In this document: in pieces, positions 33,968 through 43,772 of the stretch
Position numbering within the stretch: the first letter of the stretch is position 1
Layout: each line of letters starts with the position of its first letter
From: Takashimella koratensis
Taxonomy: Eukaryota; Basidiomycota; Tremellomycetes; Trichosporonales; Tetragoniomycetaceae
DNA: 64,000 nt
Direction: 5' to 3'
Assembly: GCA_003116875.1 (NCBI GenBank)
Contig: BCKT01000002.1
Location: forward strand, 310,001 to 374,000
Program-made: the position numbers and the translations under genes
Notes under the pieces: generated by a model
Told to the model about the DNA's origin: nothing
What the model saw: only the letters and a program-made list of their open reading frames with translations
Databases searched by the model: none

Positions 33968-34058
33968 TATGCCCTCTAGATCTTGGAAATGTCATCGTAC
34001 GTCGTATTGTATGGGCAGAATCTTCAGGACATACAGATACTCGCCAGTATGAAGCTGT

Positions 34059-35201
34059 TCAAGAGCGCATTTTTCGGAAGCTCGTCTTCACAATTTCCCA
34101 AATCCAGCTGAACATGGCTCCCATTGTCGTGAAGAAAAGCACGATAGCAGTTTGCAGGCCCTCACCGATGCAATTGACGCGCTGCAATGTCCATGTGTCA
34201 AATGTGACTTTCTGCATGAACCATTGCACCCCCGCTTGATTTGTCATCCCGATGACAAAGCCCTTGACGCCTATTGCCGACCTTGCGGAAAGATTATTCC
34301 ACATGAGTTGATAGGTCGGGTCGGTCTCGGTCCGGGCAGCGTGTGTGAACCCAGCGCTGGATGCCAATGCGAAAGCTGTTGCCCAAGTTCCAGGGTGGAC
34401 CAAAGCAACGCCAAAGTTGCGAGGCGATTCCAGGAAAAAGTCCTTTCCGAAGCCAGAGACAAAGCTTTTCAACGCTACGCGATGATTTGAAAGCTTTGCA
34501 ATGTCCTCAGTCAGGCTACTCTCCAGTAACCATGGCTCGTAGCGGCGTTCTTTGCCATCACTGCAAGTACGAGCGGTTGACCGGTGCTTTGCTTTTTTCA
34601 CTCTCCAAGCGTCGAAGGACTGTTTCGCCGCGGCTAACAGTCCTACTCCGGCGTTGAACAAAGCAGCGTGGTCGTCCGAGATATTTGCGGATACGCAAAT
34701 CGCTGTGACGACGATCTTCAACACGATAAACGTCGCCAAAGGCATGGTAATGACAGGCTCAAAGTCGATATTGATACCGGGGCCTTCGTAGGCTGGAGAG
34801 GAGGGCAAACATCTCCTTGGGAGACTGGACTCGAGGCCTCTAGCAAACATTGTCGACCCTACCGCGGGAATTGCGACCTTGGAGACGATTGACAGAGCGT
34901 AAACCCTCACGCTCCTCTCCCCGTGCTCTTGCCCGTACTCATCCATCATTTTGGCAATCTTTACCTGTGCTAGGTCATTCACTAAAAACGGAATATAGAC
35001 CAACAGGTCGCAGAAAAAGTTGCGTAGATCGTCGTGGAAGGAGGCGGTCTTTGCGAGAACGTCCAACTGGTCGACCTTGGTCGTACCTGTTTGTTCGAGC
35101 TCGTCTACGATACGACCGATTCTTGTATCCTCCGTCTGGTTCTCCAGCCTTAGCCTGGTCATTTCACTGACTGCCCGTTTCATGGCATCTCGGTCGGACA
35201 T
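34059..35201 (-). CDS. Unknown multi-pass membrane protein, family B copy 2 (380 aa)
   Basis: Single exon, ATG 35201 (MSDRDAMKRAVSEM). Paralogue of the 4180-5277 gene. Shared positions: IVSKVAIPAVGS, FEPVITMP followed by a hydrophobic stretch, YEPWLLESS, NHRVALKSFVS and SPRNFGVALVHPGTWATAFA. The order of hydrophobic segments is the same. Similarity is low but collinear along the whole length, so the duplication is old. Converges with the FAD oxidase, with only 91 bp between stop codons. Family A copy 2 lies 600 bp upstream on the same strand. Function unknown. Confidence 0.83.
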   Translation of the reverse strand: MSDRDAMKRAVSEMTRLRLENQTEDTRIGRIVDELEQTGTTKVDQLDVLAKTASFHDDLRNFFCDLLVYIPFLVNDLAQVKIAKMMDEYGQEHGERSVRVYALSIVSKVAIPAVGSTMFARGLESSLPRRCLPSSPAYEGPGINIDFEPVITMPLATFIVLKIVVTAICVSANISDDHAALFNAGVGLLAAAKQSFDAWRVKKAKHRSTARTCSDGKERRYEPWLLESSLTEDIAKLSNHRVALKSFVSGFGKDFFLESPRNFGVALVHPGTWATAFALASSAGFTHAARTETDPTYQLMWNNLSARSAIGVKGFVIGMTNQAGVQWFMQKVTFDTWTLQRVNCIGEGLQTAIVLFFTTMGAMFSWIWEIVKTSFRKMRS

Positions 35202-35801
35202 GACGAATTAGATCGAGGTTTAGGTATTTTGGAAGAATGTAACAATGAGTGATGAACAAGAACAACAAGGGTTTCTAAGTAGCTCGTCTTTTGGCCCTCA
35301 TGTACAAAGACTGTCTTCAGATGACAGTTAGAGTTGAGCGGGAAAGGTTAAGATCAGAGCTGCAAAATAAGGTCTTCGACAGTTGAAGATCGTCAGCCGA
35401 GCAATCTGCTGTAAATAGAGGTAAGATTGGGCTCCTCGATGACTCTCCACTGTCCTTCGCATGGAAGTTATGCCCCCTGGCGCTTGGCTTGGGCTACAAT
35501 GCAATCGACTCCTGTCTCTTCTTCGCCCTCTACAAACATATGGGAACCAAACGGCCGAGTATAGGTCGCCTGTTCAAATTAAAATTTTCAACTGCTGCAG
35601 GAAGATTCTCATCAAAACGACAAGGGGTACACTTCATCAGAACAAGACGATGTTCCTTTCAAAACAGGAATTCAGCATAATACCACCCACTAGCAGAGGA
35701 TCCTTTGCTGTTTTGTCAAGTCTCGTCACATTGCGCGAGAACGAAGTTGCATCGAAACAGTACAGGGCTACAGACATCAATGGGCCAGTACTTTACATCA
35801 G
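35202..35801. other. Intergenic between family A copy 2 and family B copy 2
   Basis: 600 bp, relatively A/T-rich. Promoter region of family B copy 2. No recognisable element. Confidence 0.4.
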
Positions 35802-36917
35802 TCAGACCAAACATGAATCCGGAGTCGAGATCGCCAGTGTACGGCAGACTAGCAAGACTCCCTGTGGAACAGGTGGCTCCACCATTTCAAGGACAGATAT
35901 GGCTGTATTTCGGATGTTGTCCACCACTGCCTCTCTCTCTAAAGGCCCTACGGACTTATTCAGCAGCTCTGCGTACCGTTTCCCTGCTTGTACAAGTGAC
36001 TCCGACTTATTCAACAAGACGTCTCTATGCTTTTCGGAGTCGATTTTTTCGGAGTCGAGTTTCTCAAGAATATTCTGGTACTCAACACCAAATAAGAAGG
36101 TTTGTCGTACTTTCTGCGTCGATGCGATATTGCAGGACTCGAGTGCTTTCTTAATCTGTTCCGAAAACCAATATTTAAACGTAGATTGCCGTTGTTTAGT
36201 TGCGAACCGGATTTTCGCCTCGATCGCTTCTTCCTTCCAGACCATCAGCCGATGAAGGTGGCGTCCCATAGTCACAAGTGCTATGACATCGGCGGTGCAT
36301 CTTCCAATGTTGGGGTTCGCACGCGCCCATGCCCACGCGAAAGCCAAAGGTGACTCGTTTGGGTTGGTCGTCGTCGCGGCCGCTGCCCAGTCCTCAACCG
36401 GAGTGGAACGAAGAATATATTGTAGATAAGCCGACGCGGGACATAAGTACGCATTCGAGCTTGCGGCCTTTCCAGATCTGTCGAGTTCGTAGGTGTCGCC
36501 TTGGTGGACCCAGTCCAGGTTCGAGAGAAGGAAGGCGTGGTATGGATCATCAATGTGCTTTGGAACGAGGGTTATAGATCCCGTGCGTGATCGGCGATCG
36601 ATGATTCGATGCCAGTACAAGCTGTGATTAAACAGCTGGCATGTGCTACACGACGCTTGGAACGCTGACTCCTTGTGTCTCGGCGAAACCTTGAATCGGG
36701 TTTGAATCACTTTTGCGATGCCATCTACCTCAAGAGCGCGCACGGCGTCGTATGGCAACTTCTCGCCGCTCTCCCCCCTCACAAGCTTCGCCCTCATTTT
36801 CGCGACGTATGGGTCGGTCTCGAATGTTCTGACATCGGCGAGGACGTGGATAGCCGCCATGTACTCGCTAAAAACGTCCCAGTTAGGCTGCTTGGGGAGC
36901 GATCCTGTCGAGTCCAT
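35802..36917 (-). CDS. Unknown protein, family A copy 2 (371 aa)
   Basis: Single exon, ATG 36917 (MDSTGSLPKQPNWD). Collinear with family A copy 1: LADVRTFETDPYVAKMR, YDAVRALEVDGIAKVI, YHAFLLSNLDWVHQGD, YLCPASAYLQYILRSTPVED, ESPLAFAWAWARANPNIG, RCTADVIALVTMGR, GKRYAELLN and EPPVPQGVLLV. The C-terminus is extended by about 12 residues beyond the shared motif. Codon use and base composition appear more A/T-rich than flanking metabolic genes (impression, not computed). Lies upstream of family B copy 2, the reverse of the order at the first locus. Confidence 0.85.
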   Translation of the reverse strand: MDSTGSLPKQPNWDVFSEYMAAIHVLADVRTFETDPYVAKMRAKLVRGESGEKLPYDAVRALEVDGIAKVIQTRFKVSPRHKESAFQASCSTCQLFNHSLYWHRIIDRRSRTGSITLVPKHIDDPYHAFLLSNLDWVHQGDTYELDRSGKAASSNAYLCPASAYLQYILRSTPVEDWAAAATTTNPNESPLAFAWAWARANPNIGRCTADVIALVTMGRHLHRLMVWKEEAIEAKIRFATKQRQSTFKYWFSEQIKKALESCNIASTQKVRQTFLFGVEYQNILEKLDSEKIDSEKHRDVLLNKSESLVQAGKRYAELLNKSVGPLEREAVVDNIRNTAISVLEMVEPPVPQGVLLVCRTLAISTPDSCLV

Positions 36918-37269
36918 AGTTGTATGCCTTGTGGGAGATGTTCAATAACAGAGTCACTGGCTTGTCAAGTTTCTTTATGAGTGCTGCAGAATTTCGATGA
37001 CGACATGGTGAACACGACTTTCTCAAAGCTTCGTCCCGTGTTCCCTCAAACAAGGTTCGAGAACTCTAAACTTATGGAATGTTCTGGGCGATCCACGTGA
37101 CTGTACGGCGGTCAACTAATCTGAGCAAACTCAACATCTTGTTTGACTGAAGAGCGAACGCGATGCTTCTCCCGATCTCCCTTGTCTTCCTGCTAGAACA
37201 AGAGAACCTCAGGTGAATCCAGGCAGATGTCAGCATGGCGAAGAAATTGGACGAGGACGCCTCGACTCC

Positions 37270-37400
37270 TGCAGAAAGGGACCAGAGAGCAGAGCCCGGT
37301 CACCTGTTGCCATTCTCCAAGCGGTTGCCAGGCTGGCCAGGTCGCAGGGAATCTTGTCAGAATTGGGTTGTAAGACGAGGGAGGGGTGACGAGTGCCACA
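37270..37400 (+). pseudogene. Remnant of a family A gene 3' end
   Basis: Nucleotides 37300-37372 align with the end of family A copy 3 and its 3' flank (39360-39440): compare CAAGCGGTTGCCAGGCTGG with CAAGCCGTCGCGGGGCTGG, then GTCGCAGGGAATCTTGTCAG against ATCGCAGTAAACCTTGCCAG. Indels destroy the reading frame and the 5' part is absent. Confidence 0.75.
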
Positions 37401-37439
37401 TTGTACAGCATGGACACACCTGACTTTTACCCGAAGGCC

Positions 37440-37638
37440 CGCCTCGCTAGGGTCTCCGGACCCCTCTCTGTCACATGGTCCCCGTTCAACAATATCCATC
37501 CATCTCATATACCTCAACATTGCACCATCTGTACCCTCAGTCTCCACCTATTCTCGGTATAGCGGGGGGAATGTCGACATGATCCGCGCGCACCGGGTTT
37601 TCCTGGTTTATCGCGTACTTTCTGCCCAGATCAACGCG
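37440..37638 (+). pseudogene. Remnant of short-chain dehydrogenase promoter and 5' end
   Basis: Matches 39650-39872 upstream of and into the SDR gene: ACAATATCCATCCATCTCA against GCATTATCCATCCATCTCA, and CCGGGTTTTCCTGGTTTATC against CCGGGTTCTCCTGGTTTGTC, then GCCCAGATCAACGCG in both. The start ATG is retained at 37579 but a small deletion shifts the frame. Homology stops abruptly at 37638. Confidence 0.8.
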
Positions 37639-37876
37639 CGAAACTCGACATTGCCACTGGCGGGTTAGGTCACGCATTCAAATTCGCACCCTTCATTGGC
37701 CGTGAGATCCTCGATATCCCCCAGCGCAGACCAACAGAGCTCGGTAACCGGCTCGCTTTCGTCCCGTCCAAAGCGGCTGGCGCGGACATTCGCCTCGGCG
37801 TCAAACAAGAGCTGGTCTGGGGTGACCTGGTGACGGAGCACGACGTCAGGGCGGTCGTCGCTGGTGCCTCGGCTTG
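37639..37876 (+). pseudogene. Remnant of FAD oxidase 3' end (last exons, no intron)
   Basis: Reads ATGGLGHAFKFAPFIGREI, then QRRPTELGNRLAFVPSKAA, and on to a TGA at about 37874-37876, against the intact oxidase ATGGSGHAFKFAPIIGREI. The frame is intact through this piece and most differences from 33660-33967 look synonymous. The last intron of the intact gene (33677-33773) is absent. Fused directly to the SDR 5' remnant. Confidence 0.85.
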
Positions 37877-38159
37877 AGTGGAGAGAGAAAGTGTAATTGA
37901 TCCATAAAGTAGAATCGACTCATTGACATGGAGATGCGGGCTCATTGGTGACGCTTGACTCATTACCAGTTCGAAGGGCTCAAGGCTCAGGGGGGTGATT
38001 ATATGACGCACATCAAGCGTTACATATGGGAGCGAGGAGCGTCCACATCTGAAAGCCATAAAGTTCGAGATCTCAAAACTCTAATCTTGCTCAAAATTTG
38101 AGCTCGTGTAGATGTGATCGTGGACGCGTCTTTCATTTCTCTCTTTCTCAATATACCTC

Positions 38160-39420
38160 ATGATGAGCGCAGGTGAAGCTGACAAGACGATACGGGACAT
38201 AGTCAAGAACATGGACGAGGAGGCCTTTCAGAGACAAAGTGCGCTTTTGGAAGAGATGGAATGTGCAATAGGTGATCTCAACGATGTCAAGACGTTTGAC
38301 ACCGACCTCGATATCGCTCTCCTTAGGACGAAGATATTGTACGGCTACCGGGGAGCGTCTGCAGCCAGCTACGAGGAAATGCGTAAATCTGAGATATATG
38401 GGATCGTCACGGCTATCGAACGAGATTTTCCATCTCCCACTTGTGATACAATCGAGCAGTCGATTTACCAAGAGTGGATCTTCACTGTACTTGGTGGTTC
38501 CTGGGTTGATTACAAATACAATCATCGTATCGCTGCCAAGCGTACGAGCGCCAAGACCAGTCTCTTAACTGAAGAAGAAGCGCAGAACGACTCGGACGAC
38601 GATTACCGCGCTTTCTTGCTTCAAGACTACATCGACTGGATTCATCGCTGCCGACATGAATATGGCGACGGGGTCGAATATCACTCGTTTCTTCAAACAT
38701 TTTCAGAATGGAGTCGACGATGCAGTAATATCGATAACACTATTCCTAACGATATTTTATCGAATTCGAGCTCGTTGTTATGTCCTCTGTCCCTCCTTCT
38801 GCAGCACTTTTTATATTCGAGACCCGTCGAAGAATGGGCGTCTGCGGCAACCGGAGGATCCCCCGGATCGTCTCCGTTGGCTTTCGTGTGGGATTGGGCG
38901 CGCTCGACCCCTCGAATCGGAAGAAAAGCTGCAGATGTTATCGCCCTAGTGACTATGGGACGTCTCGTACATCGAAAAATCGCCTGATTTGAAAGAGGCT
39001 AAGGACTATGGAAAGCCGTGGTACTCAAAGTTCATCGAACGAAATACCTACAATCTTGGAGGGCGGTTCGGAGAGATCGCCAAGAACACGCTTCGCATCT
39101 CACTCAAACGCGTCAATGACTGGTTAAATGGCTCCCACTCTTCGTCGACAGGTGAGGGATATGAATTGGTTCCCCCGCAGCCTGTGGACAGGCAGGCAAT
39201 TCGGATATCGGTACGAGATGCTGCGGAGGAACTACGCAAGGAGGGGGACCGGTACGCGCGGATTTTAGAGAGAGGAACTGTAGATCAGGACAAGGACGGG
39301 GGGTGCGACCAAATTGTCGACTCAATTCGAACTCTTACCATCTTCATCCTCCAGCGAGCAGAGCCACCGATGCCCGACGCCGTCTTGCAAGCCGTCGCGG
39401 GGCTGGCTAGATCGCAGTAA
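38160..39420 (+). pseudogene. Unknown protein, family A copy 3, frameshifted
   Basis: ATG 38160 or 38163 (MMSAGEADKTIRD). Blocks match copies 1 and 2: DLNDVKTFDTDLDIALLR, EIYGIVTAIE, YRAFLLQDYIDWIHRC, LLCPLSLLLQHFLYSRPVEE, SPLAFVWDWARSTPRIG and RKAADVIALVTMGRLVHR. At a run of five A (38975-38979) the frame shifts and a TGA follows at 38985. The remaining 140 codons, including EGDRYARILERG and AEPPMPDAVLQAV, continue in the +1 frame to the TAA at 39418. Removing one A would restore a full-length protein, so this is either a recent loss or a sequencing error. It sits between the oxidase remnant and the SDR gene, all on the plus strand. Confidence 0.82.
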
Positions 39421-39806
39421 ACCTTGCCAGAATTGAAATGAGAAAGGGAGGGTGGTGTTTTAATAGCTAGCACCTTATAGGACGTACGATCACAACCCCT
39501 TCATACCCAACGGTGTTAAACATCCCCATTACTTTCAGCATGTAACCATCTCTCTACAGCCGACACTACTGTTGGTTATTTGAACAAGGAGGGCAGAAAG
39601 GGAGGTGAGAAAGGTGCCACATTGATGGGCACACTTTCCAGTTAACCGACTTCCGGCCTCGCGTTTCCAGTCGCCGAATTTTACGGCCTCCGATCCCTGC
39701 CCGATCCCCTCTTCGTCGCACGGTCCTCGTTCAGCATTATCCATCCATCTCAAATACCATCTGCACCCCTAATCTCCTCGCTTCTCTCCCCCATTCTTCC
39801 TCGACC
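39421..39806. promoter_or_regulatory. SDR promoter region, duplicated at 37400-37578
   Basis: 386 bp between family A copy 3 and the SDR gene. Much of it is recognisable in the decayed copy upstream, including the TATCCATCCATCTCA leader, so the duplication included this promoter. Confidence 0.6.
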
Positions 39807-41285
39807 ATGTCGTCGCAAACCGCGCCTACCGGGTTCTCCTGGTTTGTCGCGTACTTCCTTGCCCAGATCAACGCGATCATGTACTCTGGCTTCCCCTTCT
39901 TCTTCTGGGTCCGCAGGGGTTGGTCAGCGGATGAGATCCCAGACCAGACTGGCAAGGTGAGTCCAGTCGCTCATACTTTCACTACCTACTGACCACGTCC
40001 CTTGTCCACGTCGGTCCATGGCTTCAGGTCGTCCTGGTCACCGGCGGAAATTCGGGCACTGGCTACGCTACGGCTAAGGCGATGTACGACCACGGAGCAA
40101 CCGTTTACATAGCGTGCAGAGACAAGTCCCGCGCTCAAGCGGCAATTAACGATATCAAAGCTGGTGGAGAGCTGGATGTCGCCGGTATGGTGTATCCGAA
40201 ATCGGAGGAGTCGGCGTCGGGATCGACGGGCAAGGGCAAAATTGATTTCATCCTGTGCGACTTGACGGACCTGGACAGCGTCGAGGCATGCGCGGAGGAG
40301 TTCAAGCGGTGCGTAGATCTGTCCAAGACTCGGGGGGATGCCTGAGGAAGATTCGGGAGAAAGGTCCATCCAGCTGATACTGAGCGTATGCAGCCGCGAG
40401 TCCCGTCTTGACATTCTCTTCGCCAACGCGGGCGTCATGGCAACGTGAGTGAACCCTTGGCATCTCTATGCTTTCTTCGACCCAGTGACTATGCTGTTGC
40501 TTATCAAATACAGAAATCCAGGACAGTTCACCAAGCAGGGATACACCTTACAGTTTGGTACCAATGTGGGTCTAATTATAGTGCCATTCACGAGTCCTCC
40601 AACCACATGATCCAGCACTGACGCTTCTGTCTAGGTTGTCGGCCACCACCAACTCATCAATCTCCTTCTTCCACTGCTTCTATCCACCTCTCAATCAAGC
40701 GGCACCCCCAGCCGCCTGCTGGTCGTTTCATCAGCCGGCCATATGGCCGCTCCTCGCGGCGGTGTCGACTACGCCAGTGTCCGTCGGGGTGGTAAAGAAC
40801 TTGATCGATGGGTAGAGTACGGCCAATCCAAGTGGGGGAACATCGCGCTCGCCAAGTGGGTCAACTGGCATTACCCCGACGACATTATTAGTGTCTCTTT
40901 GCACCCCGGTATGATCTCGAGTGGGCTTTGGCATCACTTGCCCATGGCAAAGACCGTCCTCGCACATGGTCACTGGCTCCTGGTAAGTAACACGACCCCG
41001 CTTCTGCTCGAGTGTGTCCCTCAACGGCGGGCACTGAGGAGCTGGAGAGAGGGAACTAGGGCTGATGACGACCTCTCCTAGCGCGCGGCTCTCCTTATCC
41101 CTAGCGACGGCGCTGTCACCCAATTATGGGCCGCTACGATTCCTGACGAAGCAGCGCGCGAGCTAGGAGGACAATACCTTGTGCCTTATCGTCGAGTTGG
41201 CCGACCACACCCAGATGTAGAGGACAGGCGCAACGTCGAGCGGATGTGGGAGTGGTGTGTGGAAGAGGAGCAGAAGCGAAAGTAG
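39807..41285 (+). CDS. Short-chain dehydrogenase/reductase (retinol-dehydrogenase-like)
   Basis: ATG 39807 (MSSQTAPTGFSWFVAYFLAQ). About five exons. The N-terminal 25 residues are hydrophobic and may anchor it to a membrane. Rossmann motif VVLVTGGNSGTGYATA, ACRDKSRAQ, DFILCDLTDLDSVE, ILFANAGVMA, then GHHQLINLLLPLL and LLVVSSAGH. Catalytic YGQSKWGN carries Tyr and Lys, and PGMISSGL follows. A Ser-rich insert (EESASGSTGKG) lies between beta-4 and the NAG motif. Substrate unknown; the family reduces or oxidises alcohols and carbonyls with NAD(P). Its promoter and first codons are duplicated in decayed form 2.2 kb upstream. Confidence 0.9.
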
Positions 41286-41528
41286 CGGGGTTTCGCTTAG
41301 TCTGGCGCCTCCGGTCACCATTGGCGACCGACGCCGCATCGATTGGCGCATTCCAGTGCAAAGTGGAGTTTGGATGGAGGGAGGGATAGGCTATTGAGGG
41401 TTTCACATTCTGAGACGAGGATATCATATTGATGTGCTACTGTACTACTTGGGGACGATCAATCCCGCGAACACAATCGGACATGAGCAATACTTGGTTG
41501 CGTTGAATGGGATAACAGCTGCGCACGC

Positions 41529-43772
41529 CTACGAAGTCGGGTGAGATACATATGGTGGTCGATTCATGCCTACCCACGGTCCCCTGGGCCCTACCATCTC
41601 TGGCTTCAAGTCCTCCACCCGTGTCACTCCGCAGTTGCGCATCGTGTTAGTGATCTCTTCCCGGAAAACTGTCAAATGAGTTAGTTTCACTCAAGCCGGT
41701 CATGACCAGTGTTTGAGACACTCACTCTCTAACACTCGCTTGATGCCCTCCTCACCATGGGTGCCGTTGGCGTACAAGACTGGACGCCCGATCCCCACTG
41801 ACTTGGCGCCCAGAGCGAGTGCCTTGACGACGTCGGCGCCTGACCTGATTCCGCCGTCGACCATGATCTCGATCTTGTCAAATAGGTCTGGACGCAGACA
41901 TCGAATTTCGTATAGGATATCGATAGGCGCTGGGGCGTAGTCCGCCTGACGACCTCCGTGGTTGGACTGAACAGTAATCAGTCAAGCTATCCTTCTCTGG
42001 GGATCATCGTTATGCAAATGCACTTACGAGGATGACACCCTCGGCGCCGTGTTCGACGCATTTGATGACGTCCTCAACGGACTGGACACCTTTGATAATA
42101 AGTGGGAGCTTGGTATGGCTCTGTTCAAGGCGTCAGCAATGAGAAAGTGCATCAACGTCCACACCTCAACTCACTCGGATGAACTCAATATCCTTCCAAG
42201 TCAAATTACGATCCTGGTACCCTCCAATAGCATCTGCGACCGACGACGCTTTGGCTTTTGGAGGCTCTGACGAGGAATTTGAAGACGGCCCTGGAGTGGG
42301 AAGATTTGTCGCCGTCTTGGCTCGAACGTCCAGCGTGCGTTTGGAGGCCCAGCACACGTCAACGGTGAACATGATCGCTCGTGCTCCCAGCTGGTCGACT
42401 TTTCGAATGAGCTCTGCAGACGCTGCTCGGTCCTTGTTCAAATACAGCTGCTGGTTAGAGACCACAGATCGTTGAAGGATAGCGTACCTGGAAGATCAAA
42501 GGTTGACCGGGCTCGGCAGCTCCAAACATCTCGTTCAGACTACAGCTAGCGTTTGACGAAATCTGTATTGAGTCAGAGGTCGCAGTCAGTGACACTGCAG
42601 TGATAAGTATCCGGATGAGAGTGAACTCACCGCCTGTACCACGCCACATTCCGCTGCGGCACGAGTGATGTTGACTTCTCCGAGAGGGTGACCGAGCTTG
42701 GCCATCGCCGCGGGTGAGATGAAAAGGGGCATGCTTGATGGAATACCAAGAATAGTCGTCTCGAGGCTACCCTCGGTCACGTCATGCAGGATGCGAGGTC
42801 GGAGGAAGTACCGATAGAACGCGTCGCGGTTCTCCGCAAATGCTGTGACGAATCAAGTTGTGAACATTGTCTTCCTGTGAATAGGTAAGAACTTACTTCG
42901 TTCTTCGTCCGCGGCACTCCGGTAGTAGCTCCATGCTGTATTGGACAACACCTTTTGCGCCCAGTCCTCGAAATCTTGGACAAGGAGCATATCATCTGCC
43001 CGTGGCATCTGCGACCGAGCAGTCGCTCGTTTTCTTTGCTCCTCGGTCATATCTTCTTCCTCATCGAGTACGGGGAGAGTCGATGGGTCAATGGCGCCAA
43101 CTCGTGCTTCGAGAGGAAGTAGCTCCAGTGCGTCAGAGGGATGAAGCGAATTGAAAACTTCGCTGTCTTGTGCGTTAGTTCAGTCGAAAGCTAAACACGC
43201 AGTACACGAATTGATCTCACCTTGCGTCCGAGCCGGCCATGGAGAGGATGGCATGTACACCTCCTGGATGTTGTTGCAAGAAGCCAGTGACATCGTAAAC
43301 CCAGCCCTGGGCAGGATAAATGTTTGCCTTCAATGCCAAGTGGGCTGACTCACATTGATGATGACCCAGCAGCTGTCTTCTGCCACGTGTCGCTGAACCT
43401 CGTCGTATGGAATTAGTTGACTCGAAGCCTTATCCGGATGTGCGATTTGACTTTCCAAGTGTACAGGTTGTCTCGTCGCCAACATGTACGTGACCAGCCC
43501 GACTCCCTAAAGGCGGATCAATATGACAATGCGTAAACTGCACTCACTGTCATGGTAAGGGCACCCATGAAGTGTCTGCCGGTTCCCTGAGAGCCCGAGG
43601 AGCTATCTCGACGTTTTGAAGCATTGGGAAGGGCATTTTCGTATTCGCAACTGCTGTGGAAACGACCTGTTCTTGAGACTCTGCATGTTGCTGCTACAGG
43701 TCGTCGCACCAGGTGACGGACATGACGAGCTGCCGACCGAACAGTAGAGGGAGGAATGATTTGCCTCAGCAT
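41529..43772 (-). CDS. CYB2: L-lactate dehydrogenase (cytochrome b2 type), mitochondrial
   Basis: ATG 43772. Mitochondrial presequence (MLRQIIPPSTVRSAARHVRH) and a short hydrophobic segment (VGLVTYMLA). The cytochrome b5 domain has heme ligands in FLQQHPGGVHAIL and NSLHPSDALE. The flavin domain follows: LRPRILHDVT, MPLFISPAAMAKLGHPLGE, ISSNASCS, IFQVRY, AIMFTVDVCWASKR, LPLIIKGVQSVEDV, the active-site SNHGGRQADYAP and the phosphate-binding VDGGIRSGADVVKALALGA. It oxidises L-lactate (or a related 2-hydroxy acid) to the keto acid, passing electrons to cytochrome c in the intermembrane space. About nine introns. Divergent from the MFS transporter. Confidence 0.92.

Noticed and set aside
37393..37668. 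91-codon ORF over the duplicated segment
   Set aside because: Chance frame across SDR promoter and oxidase remnants; matches neither parental frame.
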